In this document: piece after piece, positions 24,214 through 35,942 of the stretch
How positions within the stretch are numbered: the first letter of the stretch is position 1
Layout of the letters: each line of letters opens with the position of its first letter
NCBI GenBank assembly: GCA_021292105.1
Contig: CM037857.1
Coordinates: forward strand, 40,896,916 to 40,960,915
Direction of reading: 5' to 3'
DNA: 64,000 bases
DNA from: Anadara kagoshimensis
Lineage: Eukaryota > Mollusca > Bivalvia > Arcoida > Arcidae
Notes under the pieces: model-generated
What the model saw: the letters and a program-made list of their open reading frames with translations, nothing else
What the model was told of the DNA's origin: nothing
The model's database searches: none
Made by a program: the position numbers and the translations under genes

Positions 24214-25612
24214 AGCCAAAAGGCTCAGGTGAGCTATTGAAATCTATCACCGTCCGTCGTCCGTCGTGCGTCGTCCGTCGTGCGTCGTGTGTAAACTTTA
24301 CATTTTAATTTTCTCCTCCAAAACTACTGAGCCAAATTTGATGAAACTTGGTGACTATCATGCCTAGGTAACAGGCTTTTAAAATTGTGTTCGGGGTTTG
24401 ACCACGCCCGACAAAATGGCTGCCGTTACTATAAATAGCCAAAGGACAAAAAAATCTTCTTCTCTAAAACCATAATCTGCAGGCAAATTTTGATTAGATA
24501 TTTGGATTCAGGATACCTAGGAACATTAAAATTGTGTTTTTCATGAAAATTAGACGAAAATAGGTTACGCGTTTTTTGCGTAAAATAAGGTAATTTTTAA
24601 AATGAGACATTTATTGTTATAACTTTATAACGGATGAAGATAATTGTATGGAGTTTTCACTGTTGATCTTGTCTTGCAATTTTCTTCAATTGATGTCAAG
24701 GTCGAAGGTCAAGGTCATGTCCCAGTTTTTGACCTTTGATAAAAAATGCTATTTTTTTAACATTTCTTGTGAAAATGGCGTAGGATTTTCAGTTATTTGT
24801 AGGTATTGACATAATGATCATTTTGATACATAGATCAGGGCCATAAGTTCAAAGGTCAAGGTCACAGATGTCCAAGTATACCAAAATAGTTAATTATCTG
24901 CAAAACTATGAATTTTTTGTATAGGCATGTATATCAGAATATTGTAGGTAATGGCACAATGGTCATTTTGTTATTTGAATAAAGGGTCATGGGTTAAAAG
25001 GTCAAGGTCACAGATGCAATACAATACCGAAATAGTTAATTATCTCAAAATCTATAAACTTTTTGTATAGGCACGCAAATTAAAATATTGTAGGTATTAT
25101 CTTAACGATCATTTTGATATATGAATGAAGCTCGCGGGTTCAAAGGTCAAGGTCACAGATGCTAATAAATACCTAAATGGTTAATTATCTTGAAAACTAT
25201 TAACTTTTTGTATATGCATGTATATTAGAAAATATAGGAATTAGCCTTGCAACTATTTTGATATATGAATGAAGGTTATTGGTTTAAAGGTCAAGGTCAC
25301 AGATGCAAATGAATACTGAAATAGTTAATTATCTGCAAAACTATTAATATTTTGTATAGGCAGGTATATTAGAATATTGTAGGTAATAGCACAATGGTCA
25401 TTATGATATATGAATGAAGGTCATGGGTTCAAAGGTCATGGTCATAGATACAAACAACTACTTAAATGATTATTTATCTCAAAGACTTTAAACTTTTTTG
25501 TATAGGCATGTATATAAGAATACTGGCCTTATGATCATTTTGATATATGAATAAACCTCATGGGTTCAAAGGGCAAGGTCACAGGTGAGCGTTAAGGCCC
25601 ATGGGCCTCTTG
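24214..25612. mobile_element. Non-autonomous element with ~145-bp tandem repeats (Helentron/HINE-like)
   Basis: The left end has the small hairpin AGCC-AAAA-GGCT followed by CAGGTGAGC. The right end has CAGGTGAGCG, then the perfect palindrome GGCCCATGGGCC and CTCTTG beside a T-rich target. A CCGTC/GTCGT run lies at about 24250-24290. Inside, from about 24700, a unit containing AAGGTCAAGGTCACAGATG recurs at 24852, 24998, 25143, 25287, 25432 and 25569, a period of about 145 bp. Terminal hairpins plus internal tandem repeats, without coding, fit the non-autonomous Helentron-type elements described in bivalves. Assignment to that class is inference; the boundaries are approximate. Confidence 0.6.
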
Positions 25613-27025
25613 TTTGTTTGTTTTTTGTACAAAACATGCCGTTACAATTGGACACACCAAGAGAGAGAGTGGACTGTCACTATTGCACATACAGCACCAC
25701 ATGGAATTGTGTGTAACGCATAAAGCTACTAAGCATAGTGACAGGCCGCCCTACTATAGATACAGACATCATGCCACCACACTTGAAGAACCGCAAAATG
25801 GAGTTCACCAGTAAAATATGCAGAGCGTTTTCCATTTTGTGACTTAATAAACATGTTAAAAAAATTATTCCTTAGATAAATTATTATTGGTTTATCAATA
25901 TAACTTAACAACCTCATATACTACAGCATCATTTAATTAATTTTGATTTAAGCTGAGTAAAGTTAATTGTCTTTTTTTTAAATCGTCAAGCATCTTTTCA
26001 GACAGTCACATCCTGTAATTTAATATTTTAAGTAGATCATGTCTTTAAATAGCTATTTTGTTATCATTGACACTTTCAAACTATGCATATGTGAATACAT
26101 TTGGTTATAGTTATGTTTTTATTATATATATATATGACTTTGTATAGCACAATAATCCTTTTAATATAATTGTATAATATAATATATATAGAAAGCTAGA
26201 ATTTTATATGTAAAGAGATACTATTTAGTTGCTTATAGACTACTGTTAAACATTTGTAAACGATCACAGTTTCGTATATTGAATAGTAGATCTAAAGATC
26301 GATTTGATGGGATTATATTGCATATGAACTACAGTCCGTGAATTATTCTACGATATATCATGGTTAGCTGTTGATTATTTTTTTAAATATTAATATCACA
26401 TTTTATTGTGCACAGATTTGCAAGTGACGTTAACTTATTTTATGAATTGTTTTTCAAATTAATAATATGCACTATATATGTACAACAAATATAAAGTTTT
26501 CAGAGCGACTTATTGTTGTTGTACTGTTGTACTGTTTTTCCTTCAGTAATTGTTTTGTCCATAGTTTCTCTCAAAGATGACAAAAGCTACAAACTTGAAA
26601 TTTTATACAAATGTACAGTGTCATATGAAATAGATATGTGGACTTTTATAATTTTCTGCGTTGTCATGGTAACAAAAACCGAGAGGTGATTGAGCGATTT
26701 ACTCAATTTTTTAAGCTTCAATAAACTTTGTATGTAAGGATTACTACCCATAGACTATTTATATTCATCAATGTTGTGACATGACCAATGCAACCATGGC
26801 ATAATATTGGATCTTTGACCAATGTGGGTCCGGACAATTTTTGACCCAAAAAATCACTTTTGTATCATAATGACAACACCTATAATCTTTGTATATTCTA
26901 GATCGACATGAAATATGTAATCCATATATGATAAAATTTCGGACCCAGGACCTATTTTGGATCGGACCATTTTTGGACCTAAACAATATTTCCTACTTAA
27001 TTGAAATAATTGCCTATAACCGATA

Positions 27026-27075
<50 letters not shown>

Positions 27076-28930
27076 CAACATTTACGTAATTCCTTTTTTT
27101 ACATAAAGCAGTATACATACCTGATTCAATAGCTAAATTTTGAGAACAAAGACGGAGACGTGTGAGTATTGTTCGATATTTCAAATGCTTAATACTGATT
27201 ACAAATGCCGTTGGTCTGATATCAACTTTTTACATTTAAAAAAACATTATTCGCTCTATTCCTACATGCAAAAGACAATAGATGCTTGATTAGCATTATG
27301 GTTGTTGTCTTCGAGGATTAAGTTTAAGATTTTGTCTTTAGCCTAATAAATGCCCAGTTTGCATCTTTTTTGTTACTTTGAAACTTTACTATTTATCAAT
27401 TTATTTTAATTATAATTATTTATAATATCTGTTATTATTATAATTATTTATTATTATTATTTACAAAAAGGATTGTTTATTATTTTAAAGTTAGCATTTA
27501 TCTCTTTTTAAAATACTGACCAATTCGTGTTAATTTTAATTACCGGTATTTATAATTTCTCAGGTTATGAAATATAGAACATAAGTCTTCTTAATATATA
27601 TCTGACCAAAAATTGATATTGTTAAGAGTCTTTTACTAAAATTTATCCCTTAAACTTTTAGAAATTGAAACAAAATTACGAAAAGCGTTTGCATGTATTT
27701 TTAATAGTTGACAGAAAATTACTATGAAATTTAGCATTGATCGTTTTGGTGAAAAGGGATATTGTGAAGCTTTTTATCATATTCAAATTCATTGGATAAT
27801 TTCTTTGACAGTATCTATCAAAAATCTTACATTTTACACTTGTCAATATAAATATTTAGCAACAAATTGTGGAATCAAAAAGAAATTTTCAATTTATCTT
27901 CTTTTTGCATGGTTTTCGTTGACATACCACTTGTACATGTAATTTTTATTGAAAATATTTTTAAACACTGATTTTTATAGCTGTAGGTATGTATGGTTTA
28001 GTAGAGATAAAGTTAACATATTTGTTTAGAAATAGTTATCATGTTTTACTAAACAAAATGGAGTCTTAATTAATAGCATGCTAATTTTGATTGTTTTACC
28101 TATTACTACTTTTCTTCTTTTTTAAAACATTCAAATTTTAAAATCATTTTTTCAACCTTTCTGATTAATACTTTGTTTGAATTGAAAATAGGGTACGAGA
28201 TTTTGTTTTTTTTTTTTTTTTAAAAAACTTTCTCTGCCAATTAAAGAGTTAAAATGTTCTGTAACTTAAAATATGTCCATACATGCTTTGCAAGCTTTTT
28301 TTTAATAATATATATATTTATGAAAAAAATCAAATATTTTTTTTAAAAAAAAGCTATTAATTCTTTTTTTTTATTTTCGCGAAATTCAAGTGAATTTAGG
28401 ATTTTTTCAGGTAAATATACCTGTATATGGTAGTTTAAAACTTCACTGAACACGCTTATAAATACGTCAATCCGTACCATTCCCTCTATTCGGGCGTATA
28501 TAGCAATGGTTGTTCTATAGACGAGGTTCCATTTAACCAGCTGTTGTCATTTAAGGAATTTAATAAATTGAAGGCTAAATTGCAATTAGGAGAGAATTAT
28601 ACATAAATGGTAATTTAAATGTTACCTTTTCGACACTACTTATAATTGTGTCAGTTGTAGCGTGCAAGACATGACATTTTTAAATAGTCATTATGAGCAC
28701 CCTAACTCGCCTCCAACACATTCTGAAAGCAACATATTATTGTGCGTATGTAATAAGTATTTGTTTCTTGACTTGTCCTTTGTCTAACGTTTTTTTGTAC
28801 TTTCATGTTGATGGAGACTATTGCAGATTGATGAATTGATTACATTACTGTAACAATGTCTTTACAGTAAAGTTTCAGGATATTATTTAGCTGCTTCCTG
28901 TATCTTGAGATTCCCATGCGAATTAGCTAA
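25613..28930. other. AT-rich intergenic stretch
   Basis: No gene or convincing repeat family is seen. It holds a (TA)n microsatellite at 27022-27074 and a long T-run at about 28204-28223. Open frames here are short, isoleucine/tyrosine/lysine-rich products of AT bias. Confidence 0.5.
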
Positions 28931-29034
28931 TTACCTTGATAAACAGTAAAACTTATACAAATGATAAAGATCGCTGGGGTTAAAAATACAAAGGACAATA
29001 CATGTACAAGAAAGACACTCCACAGGTGAAAAAT

Positions 29035-29064
29035 AACAACACCAACAACAACAACAACAACAAC
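29035..29064. repeat. (AAC)n microsatellite
   Basis: About ten AAC units occur here, then AAT units to about 29078. Confidence 0.9.
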
Positions 29065-29150
29065 GATAATAATAATATAGCCCGTCAGCGATCAACATAG
29101 TCAAATCTATTCTACACAAAAAGTTATAAATACTGTGTTATTGCATGCGT

Positions 29151-29282
29151 ATAGGAAAACAACATTGACCTGTCCGTTTGACCTTTCATTAGGAATATTC
29201 ATATTGGAGGGTCCACCCAAAAATGGGTAGTGTTAAGATCCAAGTTGATACATACACAGTACACAGGTATACTCCATCAAGT
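29151..29282. repeat. Half copy of the foldback family seen at 2459-2712
   Basis: The core GACCTGTCCGTTTGACC, the following TTTCATTAGGAATAT and a later ACACAGTACACAGG match the reverse complement of about 2578-2712 with few differences. Only one arm is present. Confidence 0.75.
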
Positions 29283-29394
29283 GATTATAATCAATGAAGC
29301 AGAGAAAACATGCGATTACATTTGCCAGGTAGGTATTCATGTCATCCGCCCGTAAATAAAATTTTCAGAATTAACTAGCATCCCTTGCCTTACC

Positions 29395-29645
29395 AAGATA
29401 GCTCACTGGGTAAAGTTTTCGCTGTCTGTGTGGGAGGTAGAGGTTCAAATAAAGTCAGATGACTGTTTCTTACTAAGATTTTGTCATTCAGATAGGAAAA
29501 TTTTGGGGGTCATTCGGACGAGACCTAAAAACCAATGCCCAAGAACAGGCGCGACAAGTTAAAGAACCCTCCCAGCACATTGTTCTGAACGCACTGCCAA
29601 AGCTATATCACCTATAGCTGGCAACGTCTCAATATATGCGAAACA
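29395..29645 (+). repeat. tRNA-derived SINE, full-length-like
   Basis: An A-box-like TAGCTCACTGGGTAAAG (about 29412-29428) and a B-box-like AGGTTCAAAT (29442-29451) form the Pol III head. A body with CATTCGGACGAGACC and GACAAGTTAAAGAACCCTCC follows and ends in GGCAACGTCTCAATATATG. The body recurs at 30155-30355 and, diverged, at 55255-56005. The central part resembles the conserved domain of mollusc SINE superfamilies (MetaSINE-like), by recollection only. Confidence 0.7.
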
Positions 29646-29935
29646 GCTTTGATTTCGACGTAAAACCACATTCAATCAGTCTTGTCTCGTATGTACAATC
29701 CGTCATGTATTCACTGTACCTCAAGTGCATCAAGATGAAGTATATATTTTTACATTTATACTTCATCACTTCTATTTTCAGCGGCAACACAAATAGGAAC
29801 AAAAGAATCGAAAGTACAGGCCGTAATAACACCCGCATTGAAATATACTCCAGACAGAAAGGGGGCAGGGCGACAAAATCAGTTAAAAATTTTAATATAT
29901 TTTATATTTTATTTGTTTGTGATATTGGCTCTTTG

Positions 29936-30128
29936 TAATGGGGTTCGCCGTTATATCACGTGACATTCTCTTACATTTGTGTGGAAAACTTTTTCCAATG
30001 TATATGTAATGTTTACGTTTCCGTAAAATAATGTTTTCTCGATAATTTGTGACGTTAACGATTTTCCAAAACGTTCCACACACATGTTAAGAGGTATTGA
30101 TTACATGGTACAGTGTCAAACTCCATTT
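29936..30128. repeat. MITE, second copy of the family at 44761-44964
   Basis: The ends read AATGGGGTTCGCCGTTATA and its approximate inverse. The interior shares TTTTCCAAAACGTTCC and GTGACGTTAA with 44761-44964. It is a diverged copy and carries no gene. Confidence 0.7.
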
Positions 30129-30154
30129 AATGTCGACTTTGACAAAAAACACAA

Positions 30155-30399
30155 TCTGGGTTACATAGATAGTGACTGTTCTTCACAAAGATCTCTACAT
30201 TTCGAAATGAAAGTAGCAGGGAGCGTGGGAAGAGACCCGAAACCGATGCCCCACGATAGGCGTGACATGATAAAGAACCCTCCAACCGCATTGTCCTGAA
30301 TGCACTACGAAGGTTTAAATTTCTGCCTTTTCACCTTCAGCTGGCGACGTCTAAATATCAATATGACTTGTTTACAAAAAAAAAAAAAAAAAAAAAAAA
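30155..30399 (+). repeat. SINE body fragment ending in poly(A)
   Basis: It shares GACATGATAAAGAACCCTCC and GCGACGTCTAAATATCAA with 29395-29645, then runs into an A-tract at 30375-30399. The tRNA-like head is not recognisable. Confidence 0.65.
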
Positions 30400-30612
30400 C
30401 ATAGGAACAACGTTGAAACAATGTTTAAATAATTGCTGTAAAATCGTTAAAACAGCGTCATTATCAGTCTTAAATCAACGGGAATACAACGTTTGTATCT
30501 GACGTTGGTATTTCAGCGTCAAAACAATTGGCAAATACAATCCGTTTTCAACATTGATTCAATGTCGGAATATACTTTGTATCAACATTGTTTCAACGTT
30601 ATTTTGCCCACT
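30400..30612. repeat. Repeat built from CAACGTTG-type motifs
   Basis: Imperfect iterations of AACGTTGAAACAATGTT and TCAACATTG-type palindromic segments occur up to TTTTGCCCACTGG at 30612. It looks like the end of a dispersed non-autonomous element. No coding. Confidence 0.5.
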
Positions 30613-31437
30613 GGAAGTCATCTAAGCCTCAAAAGTTAAGGAAAATGAGACGAAAAACATCTGAATACTTTTTAAAAGGCTCTTGTAACAAACACCTAAT
30701 CTGACATTAAAGGATTTGTCATTTCGCTAGCGGAAGGTTGGTAGTTTAGTTACTGCATTTAGGATTCTTTCACAAAATGAGGAGTGACAGTCTCGATAAT
30801 ATGTATGTAAGAGAACCTTGATCGGATTGTAAACACGTATATACTCCCCTTTTAATATCGCCAATTCTTTTTAAAACCGAGTGAGATATGGATTGAAATG
30901 AATCGGTATTTACTAATTAAAATGAAATTTGACTTATGTCCAAGCAATAAAGATTAAAGGGATATAAACAGAGATTATATTTGTATAGTACAAGCTTAAT
31001 CCACGCAGTTGGTACCTACAGTGATACGTTGATGATTCCGGTTATACAAAATTACATATTATACCAGTGTTTATTTTACAACACCATACGGCTGTTTTGG
31101 CACACAATTCCCGATCAGTAGTGTTTTGATTAAAATTGGAAAACCAAACCTTCTTAAAAGGGTTGAAAATTTCGCAAAGGTCCAAAATGCATTTAACCAA
31201 ATTTAGGTAAGGCAATACTTTGCATGAGGGAGCAAACTTTAGTTTTTGAAGATTTAACAAAATTTAACTAGCTGGAAATTTAGAAAAAATTAAATTTCTA
31301 GAAGAATCCTGTCTCATTCAGTCAGATTGCTAGAGCATGCAGGATAGGAGGCCATTCCTTCTTATAGTGTTGTCTAGCCGACTCCACACTAGAAGATTCA
31401 ACAAATACGAAAAACAAGAAATATAACTTTATATTGT
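30613..31437. other. Intergenic, 3' of the cysteine-rich gene
   Basis: No gene recognised; the minus-strand frame at 31042-31260 has no support. This is the downstream flank of the gene whose poly(A) signal is at 31438-31443. Confidence 0.4.
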
Positions 31438-31443
31438 TTTATT
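31438..31443 (-). terminator. Poly(A) signal AATAAA of the cysteine-rich gene
   Basis: AATAAA is read on the minus strand 59 bases after the stop codon at 31502-31504, a normal distance for a short 3' UTR. Confidence 0.8.
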
Positions 31444-31501
31444 GAGATAAATTTTGTATCAATTTAAACACGAAATTGATAATATGTAACTGATAAAGCG
31501 G

Positions 31502-32578
31502 CTAATACATTCTGCAACAACAGTAGTTTGGACCACAGTGGTCAGCTTTCCAAGTACATCCACCCTTAAAATATCTGTACACAAACATAAATGGTTTCCC
31601 TGCATCTGGTTGTAAGCGAGTTGGGTTTGGTGTGAGAATTGTAGGATTTTTTGCGATATGGTAAGCATCAAAACAATCGAAACTGAAATAAAATTAAAAA
31701 CATGGAAACAAAATTTGATCATGAGATTTAAATATCAGTTTAAAACATTCGTTTGTATAATAATAATAATAATACATGTCATGTACACTGTTGGTAGTGT
31801 AATATTTTGTCTAGTCCTACTTAACTTACTGTATTACACGTTTTAGAACTAACCTTGTTACTACATACTACATCCGATATTAATGAAGAGTTTAAACGAA
31901 TTGTGTATTTATTGTTGCTTTATTAGGAGTCAAGCAGTTGTTCAGCTTTTTGTCATTGGCGACAATTACGCTCGAGTGATTACGGATCGTTCAACAAAAT
32001 TTACACTTTTAATCGTTTGCAAATTAAGACTTATAAAAAATAATAAAGCGTAAAACGAATCTAAAATGTTTAATAAAGTCACAAAAAATGCTTCGTACAA
32101 AATTTTTAATTCTTTAAAAAGAATGGTTTGATACTTCTTATATTAATAATAATTTATTTTGAAAAGTCAAAATTATGTTATTTCATTTTGAAACCATTGT
32201 CTGAAATATTGTTCTGTTGAAGTTGCCATTAAGCGAACACAAAGCTCTATGCTAATCGGTTCAATTGTTGACTTACCTTCTTCTCTGATGATTAATCATT
32301 TGAGACATAGCAGGTTTAGCTCTACGACAGATATCGCTACATCTTGGCGCTGCACCTTTACCACCTCCACAATTCCTTCTTACAGCGAAAACAAACGACG
32401 CCTTGTTGGTGACAGAGGTACACATAGACTGGGCCATCTCATCAAAATAATTCAGCGCATAGTATGGTGCAGAACCATATGCCATAGCGACACAGCTTAT
32501 GATAGCTAGAAAAAAAAGAAATTAAAAAATTACGCGCCTTTGGATATCGTAACAAAAAAAATGACAAAAATGATTTTT

Positions 32579-32635
<57 letters not shown>

Positions 32636-34696
32636 TTTTTGCTATTGTGTTTGTGTAAATAACAAATGCAATGGTCATGGCTGTGTTCCGGTCGTCGACA
32701 TAGTGTATAAAATGTAGGCGTTTTTCATTTTTTCAATTTCCTTTATTTGTTTTCGTTGAAGGACAGAGGCTATTTAGCAAATCTTTACATTCATAATTTT
32801 CATTCATGAATGAATGATATCCTGGTGCCTTAAGAAAACAATCAACGTTTGAATCTCATCTGAATTTCTTGTCACTTCGCTTTCTAAAGCAGAAAAGGTG
32901 TTTTTCCCATTTATCCTATATTTTCTGTGTTTTTAAAACATTGCTATGACGTCATGCTTTGTTTTTGTATGTGTATTAACAACATAATCGCCAGAATCTA
33001 CCTGCAAGTGTCCAATAAGTTGATGCAACTGTTTATTAACTAACCGAATGGACAGTTAGAATGTACAGCTAAATCAACTTATTGGACAGTTACAGGTGAA
33101 CTCTCCACTATTGCAGAATCATTCACTGTTTCATTTTGTACTACATGTACATATAGCTTATCTTTTTCTCCGACATCAGAAGATTCACATTGTAAAATAA
33201 TCCTTACATTTATAAGAATAAATCACTTTAATACTAGTATTATGGTCGCGGCATCAGACTAATGCGCTTTTTATCATTTTTAGTTAAACCTGTATTTTAA
33301 AATGTAGTTGCTGCTGTTGTGCATACACTGCACAATGAATACTTATTATAAAATTCTTGAATCCAGCATTTTTCACATATAAGAGACTGAACATATTTCT
33401 GAATGATTGTTATTTGAAAAATGTGCCTGCACTATTTGATCACATTTTTAAAAATGATCGGAGCAGATAAAATATATAGTCACCTCGTGAGTACAACCCA
33501 CAAAATTACGATTTTTACCTCACTCTGTCAAACGAATATTCTTCACTAAACACAGTGTGAAGTTCTTGAGAATTGTGATCCCCGTTTACCCAAATCCTTT
33601 TCACCTACAACTGTCCATTATTTAATGAATGGGAATATAAAGCTGTATTTTATTTACACAAAGAAATGCGATGTTTTAAGTTAAAGAGAAGCCTCAAACT
33701 GTTAATTCTGTGAGAGAAAGAACTAATATCGGCGCTTACGCGCCTCTATTGATTCTTGCTAGTTTCTCGGCTTCTCTCTATAACTTAAATAAATCCCTCG
33801 TGATAAATAGCATTTTTAAAACCTTCGAGCAAAGTTCGTAACGCACTCCCGAAATAAGATATTGATCAGTTCCTAAAATTTGTTTTTGTTTCAAAAATAT
33901 ATTTCAAGTAGTCTTACTTATATATTTAAAATTTATTTTCAATTAATAATAAAAATCATAACGAAATACTATTATTATTTTTCTTGTAGAACAACAGGAA
34001 TTCCCTTCGTTTCAAATTAAATTACACAGTGTAAAATGCATGTACATGTATTTCAATAAAACAAGCTTAGGTGATACACGTTTATGATTGCACTCAAAAC
34101 TATAGGTACTTGACACAAAATATGAGGATCGTGTTAATATGCCATTGACTCCACATGCAGTCGATATATTTTTTCATTTGTAATGAAACATTAATAGATA
34201 GTAAAAAATTAATTTGGAAAGTCATGGAAATGAAGTACCGTATAGATTTGAACCTATGTACTTTATTTTAAAAGCGACGTCACCACACACTGGCTAATCA
34301 CATTAGAGTTATGTTTGAGTTGTTATAATATAACATCAAAAGACAGTTTTAATTTTCCGCAGTTTTCAAAATTTGATCTTTTTTTCATCGGATTACCACT
34401 TTTTCATTACATTGTAAAAATATTGTACTTTCAGAGAACCATTTGTTAATTGTTTTAAAAGACGAGAAATTCAGCATCATTATTATTAATTATATTATCA
34501 TTATATTTTGGCATAAAAAAACATCAACAAATGTTACACATAGAACCTTGCAAAGGGTCTGACAATTAATATATGAATAAATTGAAACTAACAAATGACA
34601 AGCATTTGACAAATACTAAAAACTTTACCATTTCTATGAGAAGTTAAAAAATAAAATTATGAGGCACTTACCTACAAAACCCAATATGGAAGACAT
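31502..34696 (-). CDS. Secreted basic ten-cysteine protein, three exons, 144 aa
   Basis: The minus-strand exons are 34672-34696 (ATG at 34696, donor G|GTAAGT), 32277-32505 (acceptor TTTTTTTCTAG, donor AG|GTAAGT) and 31502-31682 (acceptor TTTATTTCAG, stop TAG). They join in phase to 145 codons including stop. Residues 1-19 ('MSSILGFVAIISCVAMAYG') are a signal peptide, so the product is secreted. The mature 125 residues hold ten Cys at preprotein positions 37, 54, 64, 68, 88, 127, 134, 139, 140 and 141, enough for five disulfides, with a terminal Cys-Cys-Cys. I count 17 Lys/Arg against 7 Asp/Glu. A dibasic 'HQRRS' lies at the exon 2/3 junction. The TATA box at 34751-34760 and poly(A) signal at 31438 frame the gene. 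Function unknown: size, charge and Cys number fit bivalve host-defence peptides (myticusin also has ten Cys, as I recall), but I did not recognise the family. Confidence 0.85.
32581..32631. repeat. (AG)n microsatellite in intron 1 of the cysteine-rich gene
   Basis: About 25 AG units lie 75 bases from the intron 1 acceptor. On the transcribed minus strand it reads as a CT-rich polypyrimidine tract. Confidence 0.95.
33001..33096. repeat. Small foldback with 24-bp arms, intronic
   Basis: The arms at 33001-33024 and 33073-33096 are inverted copies with two mismatches (core TCCAATAAGTTGAT), separated by 48 bases. Intron 1 of the cysteine-rich gene; MITE-like. Confidence 0.7.
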
Positions 34697-34750
34697 CTTT
34701 TAAAATAATGTCACCTTTAAACTGAATTCGCTTTGATTTAACGAACTGTG

Positions 34751-34760
34751 TTTATATAAA
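34751..34760 (-). promoter_or_regulatory. TATA box of the cysteine-rich gene
   Basis: TTTATATAAA, read on the minus strand, lies 55 bases before the ATG. A start site about 30 bases downstream would leave a 5' UTR of 25-30 bases. Context and distance support a real TATA promoter. Confidence 0.7.
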
Positions 34761-35126
34761 ACAACCCAATGGGCAAAACATTCCATGCAATGGAAATTTG
34801 TTTGTTAGGCTTTTTTCCAAGAATAGACAAAAATAGTATTTAGCATATTTTTGTGGCAACAGCACGGTATTGTTTTACTTTTTATCAACGGTATAACCGG
34901 ATGTTTATTAATTTATTTAAAATATATTCTCATATTTGATATTCCACAATCCTGTTTACGTGAAATCTAATATATAATCAAACAGGACCTTCAACTTTTC
35001 CACAAATTAAAACATAAATGAAAAGACCCGGAGATCTCATATAACAAAAATAAACGTATCAATTCATGGCCAAAAAACATTCGAATCTCTAATACAAGGT
35101 GGACAACACATAATTAGATTATTTAA

Positions 35127-35130
<4 letters not shown>

Positions 35131-35215
<85 letters not shown>

Positions 35216-35222
35216 TATATAA
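35131..35222. repeat. Compound microsatellite (CA)n-(TA)n
   Basis: CA units run from 35131 to about 35168, then TA units to about 35222. Confidence 0.95.
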
Positions 35223-35589
35223 TTTCAGTGAAATTCGTTAATTCATTGAAAGTAACACAAACAAAGAAAAGGGGATAGTAAAAGGTTTTGAATTTTGTTC
35301 AAATGACCAACTGGAGATAAAACAGACCACTTATACATAATTATATAATCTCAATAGGTTTAATCTTTTTAACATTATTAACTCCGATTATGTTATTCGG
35401 AGTATCTTAGTATTTAGTAATTCTTTGTGATATTGGCACAGATGTTTAAGTCGTTCTGTGCTAAAAAATTTTGCTATTCTCAATAGTGTTTTTCCTAGTA
35501 TACACTAGTGTGTTTCTCTTTCGTTTTCGGATTCTGAGTAGCATTTCACATAAAGAAAATTTTGAATTCATAAGAAGTAATTACATTAT

Positions 35590-35942
35590 TATTAGTGTCT
35601 AAACGAGGACATATCTTTCTGTGTCTGATGTCTCTGTCCGGGATTAACATGGATATAAATGACATAATCAAAAACAAACATACTAATCCATGTCCTAATC
35701 ACAATCCAGAAGCAAAGTAAAAACTTTGGAACTGACAAGCCTTGATAAGCCTAATTTATTTGCAAGCAGCCTACTTCGTTGTACAAAGTCCCCGTAGTGG
35801 GAACAAGCTCAATCATAGCGTATTTATTGGAAAACAAATACACCATAAGCAGGAGAAGCAGATATATTGCTGCATAAAAAAGGAAAGTTGACAATAGAAA
35901 AATTGAATTTATCACGTTTGTCACAAAGTTTCAAATGTAGTC
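35590..35942 (-). mobile_element. Fused fragments of Penelope-like copies (tandem partner)
   Basis: Read on the minus strand, 35942-35750 repeats the C-terminal coding part of the main copy (compare 36467-36240), and 35745-35663 repeats its 3' UTR up to TTTTTGATT. Directly after it, 35660-35590 repeats the 5' part of the main copy (compare 37926-37857). The order is a 3' end joined to a new 5' end in the same orientation, i.e. head-to-tail tandem copies with internal deletions. Confidence 0.75.
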
